Shown here piece after piece: positions 46,435 to 54,585 of a stretch of 64,000 nucleotides of DNA. The notes beneath the pieces are model-generated. The model had not been told where the DNA came from. It saw only the letters and a list, made by a program, of their open reading frames with translations, and searched no databases. This DNA comes from NVTR01 sp036480115 (lineage in GTDB: Bacteria > Pseudomonadota > Alphaproteobacteria > Rhodobacterales > Rhodobacteraceae), in NCBI GenBank assembly GCA_965224795.1, contig CBDDAE010000001.1, forward strand, positions 310,001 through 374,000, read 5' to 3'. Every line of letters begins with the position of its first letter. The stretch's first letter is position 1. Position numbers and translations under genes: made by a program.

Positions 46435-47706
46435 CTAACCTTTCAGACGCGTGGTCTTGGTCAGTTTCATGATCATACGCTCATAATATGGCTCTGATAT
46501 CCCTTTGCGGATTTTGCGCAAAAAGTACTTTTCAAAACCAATTTTGGCCCAATGCACCCATTTGCCTTCGCTGGCCCAGACCTTGTTTCGGGGCGGGTTT
46601 TGCGGTTGCGCCATAAACGCCACGCCGCCATCGCCAAAGTCGGCCAGACAAAAGGCGTTCCAGGTGGGTTCATGGCTGGGTTCCTGACCGCGCAAAACCT
46701 GCCCAATATTGTGGGCTGTAGCAGAGACCATACTTTCGATCATGTAACCGGTCTTTGGCACACCAACGGCCACATTAGTGGCTTCCAGCGGGGCAATGGC
46801 AATGGCCACACCGACCGAATAAATCTCGGGGTACTTCACGTTTCGCTGGTGCTTATCCACAGTGATGAATCCACGTGGATTGACCAATCCGTCAATGCCC
46901 ATGAACGCAGGCAAACCGCGAAAGGCTGGCAACATCATCGAATAATTGAAATCAAGCTCGAGGGTTTTGGCAACATCGCCACCATCAGCAATTTCACTGA
47001 CATGCATTTTACCTTTGGTCACCTTGTCCACACGGGCGTTAGTCACCCACTTGATGTGGCGCATGCGCATTTCACTTTCCAGCATTCCCTTGGTGTCACC
47101 AACACCGCCCAGACCCAGATGGCCGATATAAGGTTCAGCCGTCACAAAAGTCATCGGAACCTTGTCGCGAATACCACGTTTACGCAAATCAGTATCCATG
47201 ATCATGGCAAATTCGTAAGCCGGGCCATAACAGGACGCACCTTGCACGGCCCCCACAACAATCGGACCCGGATTGGCGCAAAACTTTTCCCATTCGTCAT
47301 TGGCGGTGATGGAATGGTCGATTGAGCAAACAGATTGGGTGAACCCGTCGGGGCCAAGGCCCTTAATTTCATCAAAGGCCAGTTCCGGTCCAGTGGCGAT
47401 GATTAGAATGTCATAGGTAACTTTCGCACCGCTATCTAAAACCACCGTTTTCTTTTTCGGGTTTAACTTAGCGACGCCGTCATGGATGAATTTAATGCCC
47501 TTCTTCGCGAACACTGGTTCCAGATCGACGGTGATATCTTTCTTGGTGCGCCAGCCCACAGCGGCCCAGGGGTTGGAAGGTGTAAATTGAAAATACGGGT
47601 TGTTAGAAATAACGGTCAGCGTGTCGCCGTCAGTCATCTCTTCCTGCATTTCAAAGGCCATCGGAACGCCACCAACGCCAGCCCCCAGAATTACAATATC
47701 AGCCAT
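46435..47706 (-). CDS. sqr: Sulfide:quinone oxidoreductase, type I
   Basis: A 423-residue membrane-peripheral flavoprotein that oxidises sulfide to polysulfide or persulfide and feeds electrons to quinone. The FAD site is IVILGAGVGGVPMAFEM (4-20). The three essential cysteines fall at the same numbers as in the Rhodobacter capsulatus enzyme: Cys127 (SVCSID), Cys159 (GASCYGPAYEF) and Cys353 (AFCLADFGDGG). Other near-identical stretches are TGPELAFDEI and GKWVHWAKIGFE (recalled, not searched). A GGGAGGG ribosome site precedes the ATG and a strong terminator follows the stop. No sqrR-like gene is adjacent. Confidence 0.95.
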   Translation of the reverse strand: MADIVILGAGVGGVPMAFEMQEEMTDGDTLTVISNNPYFQFTPSNPWAAVGWRTKKDITVDLEPVFAKKGIKFIHDGVAKLNPKKKTVVLDSGAKVTYDILIIATGPELAFDEIKGLGPDGFTQSVCSIDHSITANDEWEKFCANPGPIVVGAVQGASCYGPAYEFAMIMDTDLRKRGIRDKVPMTFVTAEPYIGHLGLGGVGDTKGMLESEMRMRHIKWVTNARVDKVTKGKMHVSEIADGGDVAKTLELDFNYSMMLPAFRGLPAFMGIDGLVNPRGFITVDKHQRNVKYPEIYSVGVAIAIAPLEATNVAVGVPKTGYMIESMVSATAHNIGQVLRGQEPSHEPTWNAFCLADFGDGGVAFMAQPQNPPRNKVWASEGKWVHWAKIGFEKYFLRKIRKGISEPYYERMIMKLTKTTRLKG

Positions 47707-47846
47707 TTTATCCCTCCCATTTCAGTTTAAAATATTGTGCTGAAAAATATTTGACATGAATGCGCGGGAAAAACAAAGGAAACATGAACACTAAAAACAA
47801 AATGAAACTTGCCAGATCGAAGTTTTCCACCCGGTTAGCCGTCGAT

Positions 47847-48440
47847 TCAGTCGTTCGGAAATCGCTGCTGTCGACTGTCTTTCAGGTGATACACGCAGCC
47901 CTGCCCTCCGGCCAACGCCGCCATCTCATCTTGACCAACCCCCAACCAAAGTCCGCGCAGAACATGGGACGTAATCCCGTGGGTAATGATCACAGTCGGG
48001 TTTGTCAGACCATCTAAAAAGCTTTTGACCCGCCCGCACATATCTTCAAACCTTTCCCCGCCCGGGGCTTGAAAATTCCAGCCAAACATATCCTGATCCG
48101 CGTATTTGCAAAGCTCCGGCCAGCCAGACGCGATTTCATCAAAGGTCAGCCCTTCCCATCTGCCAAACGAAATTTCGCACAACCGGTCATCGGTTGTGGC
48201 CAGCATTTCCATAGGTTCTAAAACAATCTGCGCGGTATCAAATGCGCGGCCCTGTGGGCTGCAGTAGGCGTCAACATTACTGTAACCATCCAACAGTTTT
48301 GCCAAAATCGCCGATTGCTGCCGGGCCTGGCCTTTGCCATTTTCCGTCAGCGCTGAATCCATGCGCCCCTGATGTCGCCCAATGCTGTTCCATTCAGTTT
48401 GACCATGGCGCAAAACAAAAATTTCCGGAAACTCGGACAT
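47847..48440 (-). CDS. Histidine phosphatase family protein
   Basis: A 197-residue phosphoglycerate-mutase-like phosphatase. The phosphate pocket is FVLRHGQTEWNSIGRHQGRMDSALTENG (RHG motif at about residues 10-12), with the acid Glu in ISFGRWEGLTFDE and the second His in VIITHGITSHVLRG. The substrate is unknown; cofactor-dependent mutase, cobalamin phosphatase and broad phosphatases share this pattern. It begins 31 bases after tRNA-Val and may be read from the same promoter. Confidence 0.9.
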   Translation of the reverse strand: MSEFPEIFVLRHGQTEWNSIGRHQGRMDSALTENGKGQARQQSAILAKLLDGYSNVDAYCSPQGRAFDTAQIVLEPMEMLATTDDRLCEISFGRWEGLTFDEIASGWPELCKYADQDMFGWNFQAPGGERFEDMCGRVKSFLDGLTNPTVIITHGITSHVLRGLWLGVGQDEMAALAGGQGCVYHLKDSRQQRFPND

Positions 48441-48471
48441 GGGCTAGGGCATTCCTGTGAAATAAGGGGAA

Positions 48472-48547
48472 TGGTGGGTGATAAGAGACTCGAACTCCTG
48501 ACATCTTCGGTGTAAACGAAGCGCTCTACCAACTGAGCTAATCACCC
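48472..48547 (-). tRNA. tRNA-Val (anticodon TAC)
   Basis: A 76-base cloverleaf with encoded CCA on the minus strand. The acceptor GGGTGAT pairs with ATCACCC, the anticodon stem is CTTCG/CGAAG with loop TTTACAC giving TAC, and the T arm holds AGTTCGAGTCT. Confidence 0.97.
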
Positions 48548-48648
48548 GTCCGGTCTGCGGTTTAGCCCGAGGACGCCCCCCCATGCAAGCCCCAGCACTG
48601 CATTCCCGCAAATAAAATTCAAACATCACCGGATTACCGGCAATATCG

Positions 48649-49044
48649 CTATTCTGCAGCGGTACTAAAGCCAGTTGGAGTTTCCGTTTGACCAACTTTG
48701 CGGCGAATTTTGCAAATAATTATTTCTTTATCAACAAACAGCTTTTTTCGATTAACGCTGACTTTCCCCAGGGGCTGAACATTTAGTCCTTCGCCACCTG
48801 AAAGGGTATTGCCGATTTCTTCCAGGACAGCGTCCAACACTGACTTAACCGCGTTTGGCTTTAACCCGGAACTGGCAACTATACGTTCAACCAATTCTTT
48901 GCGGCGCACAAAAACTACTGGTGCTTTAACGGGTTTTTCTGGTGCCGGTTTTGGCGCTCCTGAAACACCGGTTGCTTTGGGTTTTAGTGTTTTGGGGGGC
49001 GTTTTCTTAGCTGATTTTGTGGCTACGGGTTTCTTTACTACCAT
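48649..49044 (-). CDS. HU-family DNA-binding protein with basic N-terminal tail
   Basis: A 131-residue protein. Residues about 1-45 are a disordered Lys/Pro/Ala tail (repeated KPxA/KKTPPK units), and 46-120 are an HU-like domain (RKELVERIVASSGLKPNAVKSVLDAVLEEI, then NVQPLGKVSVNRKK). The tail resembles histone H1-like tails, and the beta-arm lacks the usual GRNP motif, so DNA contact may differ from canonical HU. It follows lon on the same strand with tRNA-Val next, a conserved order in Rhodobacterales. Confidence 0.85.
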   Translation of the reverse strand: MVVKKPVATKSAKKTPPKTLKPKATGVSGAPKPAPEKPVKAPVVFVRRKELVERIVASSGLKPNAVKSVLDAVLEEIGNTLSGGEGLNVQPLGKVSVNRKKLFVDKEIIICKIRRKVGQTETPTGFSTAAE

Positions 49045-49147
49045 GGGAATTGTGCCTGTTTGTAGTTTCTGTTTTTCCTGTTTCTAACAGTTTTCGACAG
49101 CGTTAACCAGAGCGGCTGAAAAACCTAATTCTGGGTAGTACAAATGC

Positions 49148-49175
49148 AAAAGGGCGCCCCGGATTTGGCGCACCC
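49148..49175 (-). terminator. Possible terminator after lon
   Basis: On the minus strand GGGTGCGCC and GGCGCCC pair with one bulged T around an A/C-rich loop, followed by TTTTGC. It lies 19 bases after the lon stop and 100 bases before the HU-like gene. Confidence 0.5.
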
Positions 49176-49193
49176 TCCTGTGCAATAAATGGA

Positions 49194-51602
49194 TTAATGT
49201 GCCGTAGCGCCGAGTGTGTTGGAATCCGATAATGCCGATTTGGCACGCGCTGCTGCTTCGGCCTTTTCATCCCATTCAACAGCTTCTGGCTGGCGAACAA
49301 GGGCGTGTTTCAACACATCGCGCACATGGGCCAGTGGGATGATTTTCAGCCCGTCTTTAACGTTATCAGGAATTTCCACCAGATCTTTTTCGTTTTCAGC
49401 CGGGATCAGAACTGTTTTTATCCCGCCCCGTAACGCTGCCAACAGTTTTTCTTTCAAACCACCAATGGGCAATACATTGCCGCGCAAAGTAACTTCACCA
49501 GTCATCGCCACATCTTTTTTAACGGGGATCTGAGTCAGCACTGAAACGATCGACGTCACCATGCCCACACCGGCACTGGGCCCGTCCTTGGGTGTAGCCC
49601 CTTCAGGCACATGGACATGGATATCCATCCGCTCAAATTCTGGCGGAATGATCCCAAGCTGAGGTGAAATCGACCTAATATAGGAAGAGGCAGCATCAAT
49701 GCTTTCCTTCATCACATCGCCCAATTTACCTGTGGTTTTCATCCGGCCCTTACCCGGCAGGCGTAATGCTTCGATAGTTAACAGATCGCCGCCAACACTG
49801 GTCCAAGCCAATCCGGTTACCGCACCAATCACATCATCCTGTTCTGCCAGACCATAACGGAAGCGTTTGACACCCAGGAATTCTTCAAGGTTTTCAGTGG
49901 TTATTGTGATCTCTGTACTTTCCTTTTTGACAAGCTTGGTCACCGACTTGCGGGCAAGCTTGGCAATTTCACGTTCCAAATTCCGTACACCAGCTTCGCG
50001 GGTATAGGTGCGGATAATTTCCTGAATGGCTTCGGTTGTGATGGTCAACTCGCCCGCTTTCAGACCGTGGTTCTTGATCTGTTTCGGGATCAGATGCTGT
50101 AATGCAATTTCACGTTTTTCATCCTCGGTGTACCCAGATAAAGGTAGTATTTCCATGCGATCAAGCAGTGGGCCCGGCATGTTATACGTATTGGCCGTGG
50201 TCACAAACATCACATTGGACAGGTCATATTCGACCTCAAGGTAATGGTCCGAAAACGTTGAATTCTGTTCAGGATCAAGCACTTCCAGCATGGCACTGGC
50301 CGGATCGCCACGAAAATCTTGGCCCATTTTGTCGATCTCATCTAGCAAGATCAGAGGATTGGTTGTTTTGGCTTTTTTCATCGCCTGAATGATTTTTCCA
50401 GGCATAGAGCCGATATAGGTGCGACGGTGGCCGCGTATTTCGCTTTCATCGCGCACACCACCCAAAGAGATGCGAATAAATTCGCGCCCCGTTGCCCGTG
50501 CCAGCGACTTCCCCAAAGACGTTTTACCAACGCCCGGAGGGCCAACCAGACACATGATCGGGCCTTTTAGTTTCTTGGATCTCTGTTGCACGGCCAAATA
50601 TTCGACAATACGTTCTTTTACCTTTTCAAGTCCGTAATGGTCGTTATCCAATACCTTTTGGGCAGCCGTTAGATCTTTTTTGACGCGGCTTTTAGTGCCC
50701 CATGGAATGGACATCATCCAATCAAGGTAATTGCGTACAACCGTGGCCTCCGCCGACATCGGTGACATTGACTTTAGCTTTTTCAGCTCGGCATCAACTT
50801 TTTCACGCGCTTCTTTAGAAAACTTTGTCTCTTCAATGCGATCTTCAAGTTCGCTAATCTCGTTTTTACCCTCTTCGCCATCGCCAAGTTCTTTTTGAAT
50901 GGCCTTCATTTGCTCATTCAAATAGTATTCGCGCTGAGTTCGTTCCATCTGGGATTTAACCCGGGTTTTGATTTTTTTCTCAACCTTTAGAACCGACAAT
51001 TCGCCCTGCATCAGCCCATAGACTTTTTCCAATCGTTCCTCGACGGAAAGGGTTTCCAAAAGCTCTTGTTTCTGGTCAACCTCAACGCCCAGATGGCCCG
51101 CAATCAAATCTGCCAATTTGGCTGGTTCTGTGGCTTCGGCCACGGCCGACAAGGCTTCTTCCGGGATGTTTTTCTTAATCTTAGCGTAGCGTTCAAATTC
51201 TCTTGATGCGGACCGAAGCAGTGCTTTTACCACTGTCGCATCACCCGCGCTTTCACTAAGGTTTTCTGCCTTCGCTTCAAAATAGGACTCATTTTCCAGA
51301 AATTCAGTAATTTTAACCCGAGAGCGGCCTTCAACCAAAACTTTAACGGTTCCGTCAGGCAATTTTAGCAGCTGTAATACATTCGCCAGCACACCCACAC
51401 GATAAATTCCGTCAGATTCTGGCTCATCTATGCCCGGATCAATTTGGCTGGAAAGTAAAATTTGCTTGTCATCCTGCATCACTTCTTCCAGCGCGCGTAC
51501 AGATTTTTCGCGGCCAACAAAAAGTGGCACAATCATATGTGGGAAGACCACAATGTCGCGCAAGGGCAAGACGGGGTAAGATGGGGCAAGTTGCTCGGTC
51601 AT
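49194..51602 (-). CDS. lon: ATP-dependent protease Lon
   Basis: An 802-residue hexameric AAA+ protease that degrades misfolded and short-lived regulatory proteins in the cytoplasm. The N-terminal LON substrate domain (about residues 8-200), a coiled region, the AAA+ module with Walker A GPPGVGKTSLGKS (about 355-367) and Walker B LILLDEIDKMG, and the C-terminal protease domain with the Ser in DGPSAGVGM (near 678) and the Lys in GGLKEKLLAA (near 720) are all present. The start MTEQLAPSYPVLPLRDIVVFP is standard. Confidence 0.97.
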   Translation of the reverse strand: MTEQLAPSYPVLPLRDIVVFPHMIVPLFVGREKSVRALEEVMQDDKQILLSSQIDPGIDEPESDGIYRVGVLANVLQLLKLPDGTVKVLVEGRSRVKITEFLENESYFEAKAENLSESAGDATVVKALLRSASREFERYAKIKKNIPEEALSAVAEATEPAKLADLIAGHLGVEVDQKQELLETLSVEERLEKVYGLMQGELSVLKVEKKIKTRVKSQMERTQREYYLNEQMKAIQKELGDGEEGKNEISELEDRIEETKFSKEAREKVDAELKKLKSMSPMSAEATVVRNYLDWMMSIPWGTKSRVKKDLTAAQKVLDNDHYGLEKVKERIVEYLAVQQRSKKLKGPIMCLVGPPGVGKTSLGKSLARATGREFIRISLGGVRDESEIRGHRRTYIGSMPGKIIQAMKKAKTTNPLILLDEIDKMGQDFRGDPASAMLEVLDPEQNSTFSDHYLEVEYDLSNVMFVTTANTYNMPGPLLDRMEILPLSGYTEDEKREIALQHLIPKQIKNHGLKAGELTITTEAIQEIIRTYTREAGVRNLEREIAKLARKSVTKLVKKESTEITITTENLEEFLGVKRFRYGLAEQDDVIGAVTGLAWTSVGGDLLTIEALRLPGKGRMKTTGKLGDVMKESIDAASSYIRSISPQLGIIPPEFERMDIHVHVPEGATPKDGPSAGVGMVTSIVSVLTQIPVKKDVAMTGEVTLRGNVLPIGGLKEKLLAALRGGIKTVLIPAENEKDLVEIPDNVKDGLKIIPLAHVRDVLKHALVRQPEAVEWDEKAEAAARAKSALSDSNTLGATAH

Positions 51603-51686
51603 TCTAAATCCTTGATTTGCCAGACAGCCCGGTCCCTATTTTGGCAACCTTTGGCGATCTGCGTTCTTAGCCTCAATACTTGGTGT

Positions 51687-51704
51687 TTGAATTTGGCTAT
51701 TCAA
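51687..51704. promoter_or_regulatory. Dyad TTGAAT-N6-ATTCAA upstream of lon
   Basis: TTGAAT at 51687-51692 and ATTCAA at 51699-51704 form an inverted repeat, extended by near-matching TGT/ACA flanks, about 85 bases before the lon start. It could be an operator; no regulator is recognised. Confidence 0.3.
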
Positions 51705-51823
51705 CAAGCACCAACGAATTCTTGGGTATTGTGACGTTCAATTCCGCCATGAACAAGGCGTTCTTTGGGTAAAGTTATTGACATTGTCCAAAATATTTAA
51801 TGTCACGCCCCGCAAGCAACCCG

Positions 51824-52954
51824 CTAAAGTTGTTCTATGTCGCCCGCAGCTCGTGTCGAATGAAAATCAGCTTCAAATTCTGCAAATTTTCCTGCGACAA
51901 TTGCCGCCCGCATTTCCTGCATCAAATCCTGATAATAGTGCAAATTATGCCATGTCAGCAGCATGGATTGTATTATTTCTTTTGCCCGAAAAACATGGTG
52001 CAAATAGGCGCGCGAATAATTATTACATGCAGGACAACCGCAATTTTCATCCAACGGGCGTGGATCATCAGCGTGCCGGGCGTTTTTAATATTCAGCACG
52101 CCGTGCCGGGTGAAAACCTGGCCATTGCGACCAGATCGCGACGGCAATACGCAATCCATCATGTCGACACCACGCGCCACCGCCCCGACAATGTCATCCG
52201 GCTTACCTACCCCCATCAAGTATCGTGGCCGATTATCGGGCAACATATCCGGGGCGTAATCTAACACTTCAAACATTGCTGCCTGCCCTTCACCAACGGC
52301 CAAGCCACCTATTGCGTAACCATCAAAACCAATGTCTTGCAGTTTTTGCGCGCTTTCTGCCCGTTGATCAGCAAATGTACTGCCTTGCTGAATGCCAAAC
52401 AAGGCGTGGCCGGGGCGGTCACCAAACGCAACTTTTGAACGCGCAGCCCAACGCATGGACAATTGCATGCTTTCCTGCGCCTGTTTTTCTTCAGCCGGAT
52501 AGGGCGTGCATTCATCGAAACACATAACAATATCAGAGCCAAGCAAGCGCTGAATTTCCATGCTTCGCTCTGGGCTAAGCATGTGCTCTGAACCATCAAT
52601 GTGGGATTTGAACCGCACACCGTCTTCCGACATTTTTCGCAAACCCGCCAGGCTCATAACCTGAAAACCGCCGCTATCTGTTAATATCGGACCTTCCCAG
52701 TTCATAAAACGGTGCAAACCGCCAAGCCGGTCAATGCGCTCGGCTGTTGGGCGCAACATCAAATGATAGGTGTTGCCCAGCAAAATATCCGCCCCGGTGG
52801 CACGCACATTTTCGGGCAACATGGCCTTGACGGTAGCGGCCGTTCCCACGGGCATAAACGCCGGCGTACGAATGTCGCCGCGCGTCGTGCTTATCACCCC
52901 GCTACGCGCTTTGCCGTCTCTAGCATTAAGGGAAAAAGAAAACCTGTCGCTCAT
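51824..52954 (-). CDS. tgt: tRNA-guanine transglycosylase
   Basis: Swaps guanine 34 for preQ1 in GUN-anticodon tRNAs, the step before QueA. It has 376 residues from the ATG at 52954 (a GTG two codons upstream also fits). Catalytic motifs are LTDSGGFQVMSL, GGLAVGEGQAAMF and DCVLPSRSGRNGQ. The zinc site is CGCPACNNYSRAYLHH at about residues 310-325. It stands apart from queA, with which it is often adjacent, and from any preQ1 synthesis gene. Confidence 0.96.
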   Translation of the reverse strand: MSDRFSFSLNARDGKARSGVISTTRGDIRTPAFMPVGTAATVKAMLPENVRATGADILLGNTYHLMLRPTAERIDRLGGLHRFMNWEGPILTDSGGFQVMSLAGLRKMSEDGVRFKSHIDGSEHMLSPERSMEIQRLLGSDIVMCFDECTPYPAEEKQAQESMQLSMRWAARSKVAFGDRPGHALFGIQQGSTFADQRAESAQKLQDIGFDGYAIGGLAVGEGQAAMFEVLDYAPDMLPDNRPRYLMGVGKPDDIVGAVARGVDMMDCVLPSRSGRNGQVFTRHGVLNIKNARHADDPRPLDENCGCPACNNYSRAYLHHVFRAKEIIQSMLLTWHNLHYYQDLMQEMRAAIVAGKFAEFEADFHSTRAAGDIEQL

Positions 52955-53056
52955 CTGCACCGCCTAACCCGCCTGTAGCACAAGTGTAAACACCTGCACT
53001 GGACGCCGAGCAGTCTAATCCTTATATATTTACTCGGATATGAATAAGAGGCCAAG

Positions 53057-53419
53057 ATGACCGCTGAAGCCACCCCTGCGGAAAACACCCCGCTGATCAA
53101 ACCTTCCAGCACCAATCACCCGCTTTATGTGGACGTGGTTATTGCTTGCCGTTCGGTTTATGACCCGGAAATTCCGGTGAATATTTATGATCTTGGCCTG
53201 ATCTATACGATTGAAATAAATGACGAAAATGAAGTCTCTGTCAAAATGTCTTTGACAGCCCCCGGATGCCCGGTAGCCGGTGAAATGCCCGGCTGGGTGG
53301 CGGATGCGATAGAGCCCCTTCCCGGTGTTAAACAGGTTGACGTACAACTGATATGGGAACCACCCTGGGGCATGGAAATGATGTCAGACGGTGCGCGATT
53401 GGAACTAGGGTTTATGTAA
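53057..53419 (+). CDS. sufT: SufT-like Fe-S assembly factor (MIP18/DUF59 family)
   Basis: A 120-residue MIP18-family protein that helps mature Fe-S proteins. The family signature DPEIPVNIYDLGLIY is at about residues 36-50, and the conserved Cys lies in TAPGCPVAGEMP (about residue 73). It starts MTAEATPAENTP with a flexible N-terminus. sufA follows after 77 bases that contain a perfect dyad. The rest of the suf operon is not in the window. Confidence 0.88.
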   Translation: MTAEATPAENTPLIKPSSTNHPLYVDVVIACRSVYDPEIPVNIYDLGLIYTIEINDENEVSVKMSLTAPGCPVAGEMPGWVADAIEPLPGVKQVDVQLIWEPPWGMEMMSDGARLELGFM

Positions 53420-53451
53420 TCCTGACCCGTAATACTTGAACAGTACCCGCA

Positions 53452-53475
53452 AACACCCCAAATTTTAGGGGTGTT
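53452..53475. promoter_or_regulatory. Perfect dyad between sufT and sufA
   Basis: AACACCCC and GGGGTGTT are exact inverted repeats around an eight-base A/T loop, ending 21 bases before the sufA ATG. It could be an operator or an RNA hairpin that influences sufA. No T-tract follows on the plus strand, so a simple terminator is unlikely. Confidence 0.45.
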
Positions 53476-53496
53476 AAGAAACAAAAGGCCAAGCAA

Positions 53497-53856
53497 ATGT
53501 TTTCCATCCCGGGCAAACAAGCCGTTACCATCACCGATGTTGCAGCGGCGCAAATTGCGCAACTGATGAACAAAGATGGCCATAAGGGTTTGCGCATTGG
53601 CGTGAAAAAGGGCGGTTGCGCTGGCATGGAATACACCATGGACTATGTGTCCGAGGTTGATCCACTGGACGAAGTTGTGGAACAAGACGGCGCGCGGGTG
53701 ATGATCGCGCCAATGGCACAGATGTTTTTGTTCGGTACCGAAATTGACTACGAAACTTCGCTGCTGGAAAGCGGCTTCAAATTTAGAAACCCTAATGTTG
53801 TTGATGCTTGTGGCTGTGGCGAGTCGATTAAATTTGCTGAAGTAGATGGCGACTGA
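53497..53856 (+). CDS. sufA: SufA-type Fe-S carrier
   Basis: A 119-residue A-type carrier with all three cluster cysteines: KKGGCAGMEYTMDYV (about residue 47) and ACGCGESIKF near the end. The LESGFKFRNPNVVDACGCGESI stretch is typical of SufA. It follows sufT, and its stop lies 11 bases inside the next gene, a TfoX-N protein. With ErpA at 11778 this gives the usual two carriers. Confidence 0.9.
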   Translation: MFSIPGKQAVTITDVAAAQIAQLMNKDGHKGLRIGVKKGGCAGMEYTMDYVSEVDPLDEVVEQDGARVMIAPMAQMFLFGTEIDYETSLLESGFKFRNPNVVDACGCGESIKFAEVDGD

Positions 53857-54205
53857 CACCGGGTTTCTAAATCACGTAGCAGACCTTTTTACGGGTCTTG
53901 GCCCGGTGCGAACGGGCCGTATGTTTGGCGGCACATCCCTGTATATCGATGACGCAATGTTTGGCGTGATTTTTGGCAACGCCCTTTATATGAAAGCTGA
54001 CGCCAATTTGGCGAACCGTTACCGCGACGCTGGTTCTGTGCCATTTCAATACGACACGAAAACCGGAGTAAGAACCATACCCGGACTGATGGCCCTGCCA
54101 GATTCTGCTCTTGATGATCCCGAGGAAGCGTTGGAGTGGGCGCGTCTCTCACTTGTTCCGGCTGTGAAAGCCGCTGAGAAAAGACGGAAGAAACCAAAGA
54201 AATGA
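53846..54205 (+). CDS. TfoX N-terminal domain protein (first of two)
   Basis: A 119-residue protein with a single TfoX-N domain: LNHVADLFTGLGPVRTGRMFGGTSLYIDDAMFGVIF, ALYMKAD, then RTIPGLMALPDSALDDPEEALEWARLSL. It ends in a Lys/Arg-rich tail (KKRRKKPKK-like, AAEKRRKKPKK). It lacks the C-terminal domain of the Haemophilus competence activator Sxy, so its function is unknown. The start overlaps sufA by 11 bases and the stop overlaps the next TfoX-N gene by four. Confidence 0.82.
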   Translation: MATDTGFLNHVADLFTGLGPVRTGRMFGGTSLYIDDAMFGVIFGNALYMKADANLANRYRDAGSVPFQYDTKTGVRTIPGLMALPDSALDDPEEALEWARLSLVPAVKAAEKRRKKPKK

Positions 54206-54513
54206 GTTTGCCAGATGACACCATTGCCTTTGTATTAGAGCTGCTTGAACCGATTGGCGCTCTTAGCACCCGCAATATGATGGGCGGTCTATGCATCTAT
54301 TCTGAGGGGCAGATTTTCGCCATTCTGGACAGCGATGGAACCCTATTTTTAAAGGCAAAGGGCGGTTTCGCTGACAGGCTACAAGCCGCCGGTTCGCGAC
54401 AGTTTGGGTCAGATCACGGCAAACGCATGGGTTATTGGACACTGCCCGATGCCGCTCTTGATGATGCTGACGTCGCCTGTGACTGGGCCCGGCAAGCCCT
54501 TGCCGATCTGTGA
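54202..54513 (+). CDS. TfoX N-terminal domain protein (second of two)
   Basis: A 103-residue paralogue of the preceding gene, sharing the pattern LLEPIGALSTRNMMGGLCIYSEGQIFAILDSDGTLFLKA and GYWTLPDAALDDADVACDWARQAL. The two align over their whole length but are clearly diverged. The ATG lies inside the stop of the first copy (ATGA overlap), giving an apparently coupled pair downstream of sufA and before tpiA. Confidence 0.82.
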   Translation: MSLPDDTIAFVLELLEPIGALSTRNMMGGLCIYSEGQIFAILDSDGTLFLKAKGGFADRLQAAGSRQFGSDHGKRMGYWTLPDAALDDADVACDWARQALADL

Positions 54514-54585
54514 TCCGCGACCAATCATACCATTGGTACCTTGCCATTTTCCCGCTAAACACAGCCAAACAACAGGGAAAACAAT

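Noticed and set aside
46552..47325. 257-residue plus-strand frame inside sqr
   Set aside because: It is antisense to the cysteine-containing core of SQR and has low-complexity His/Thr-rich content typical of shadow frames.
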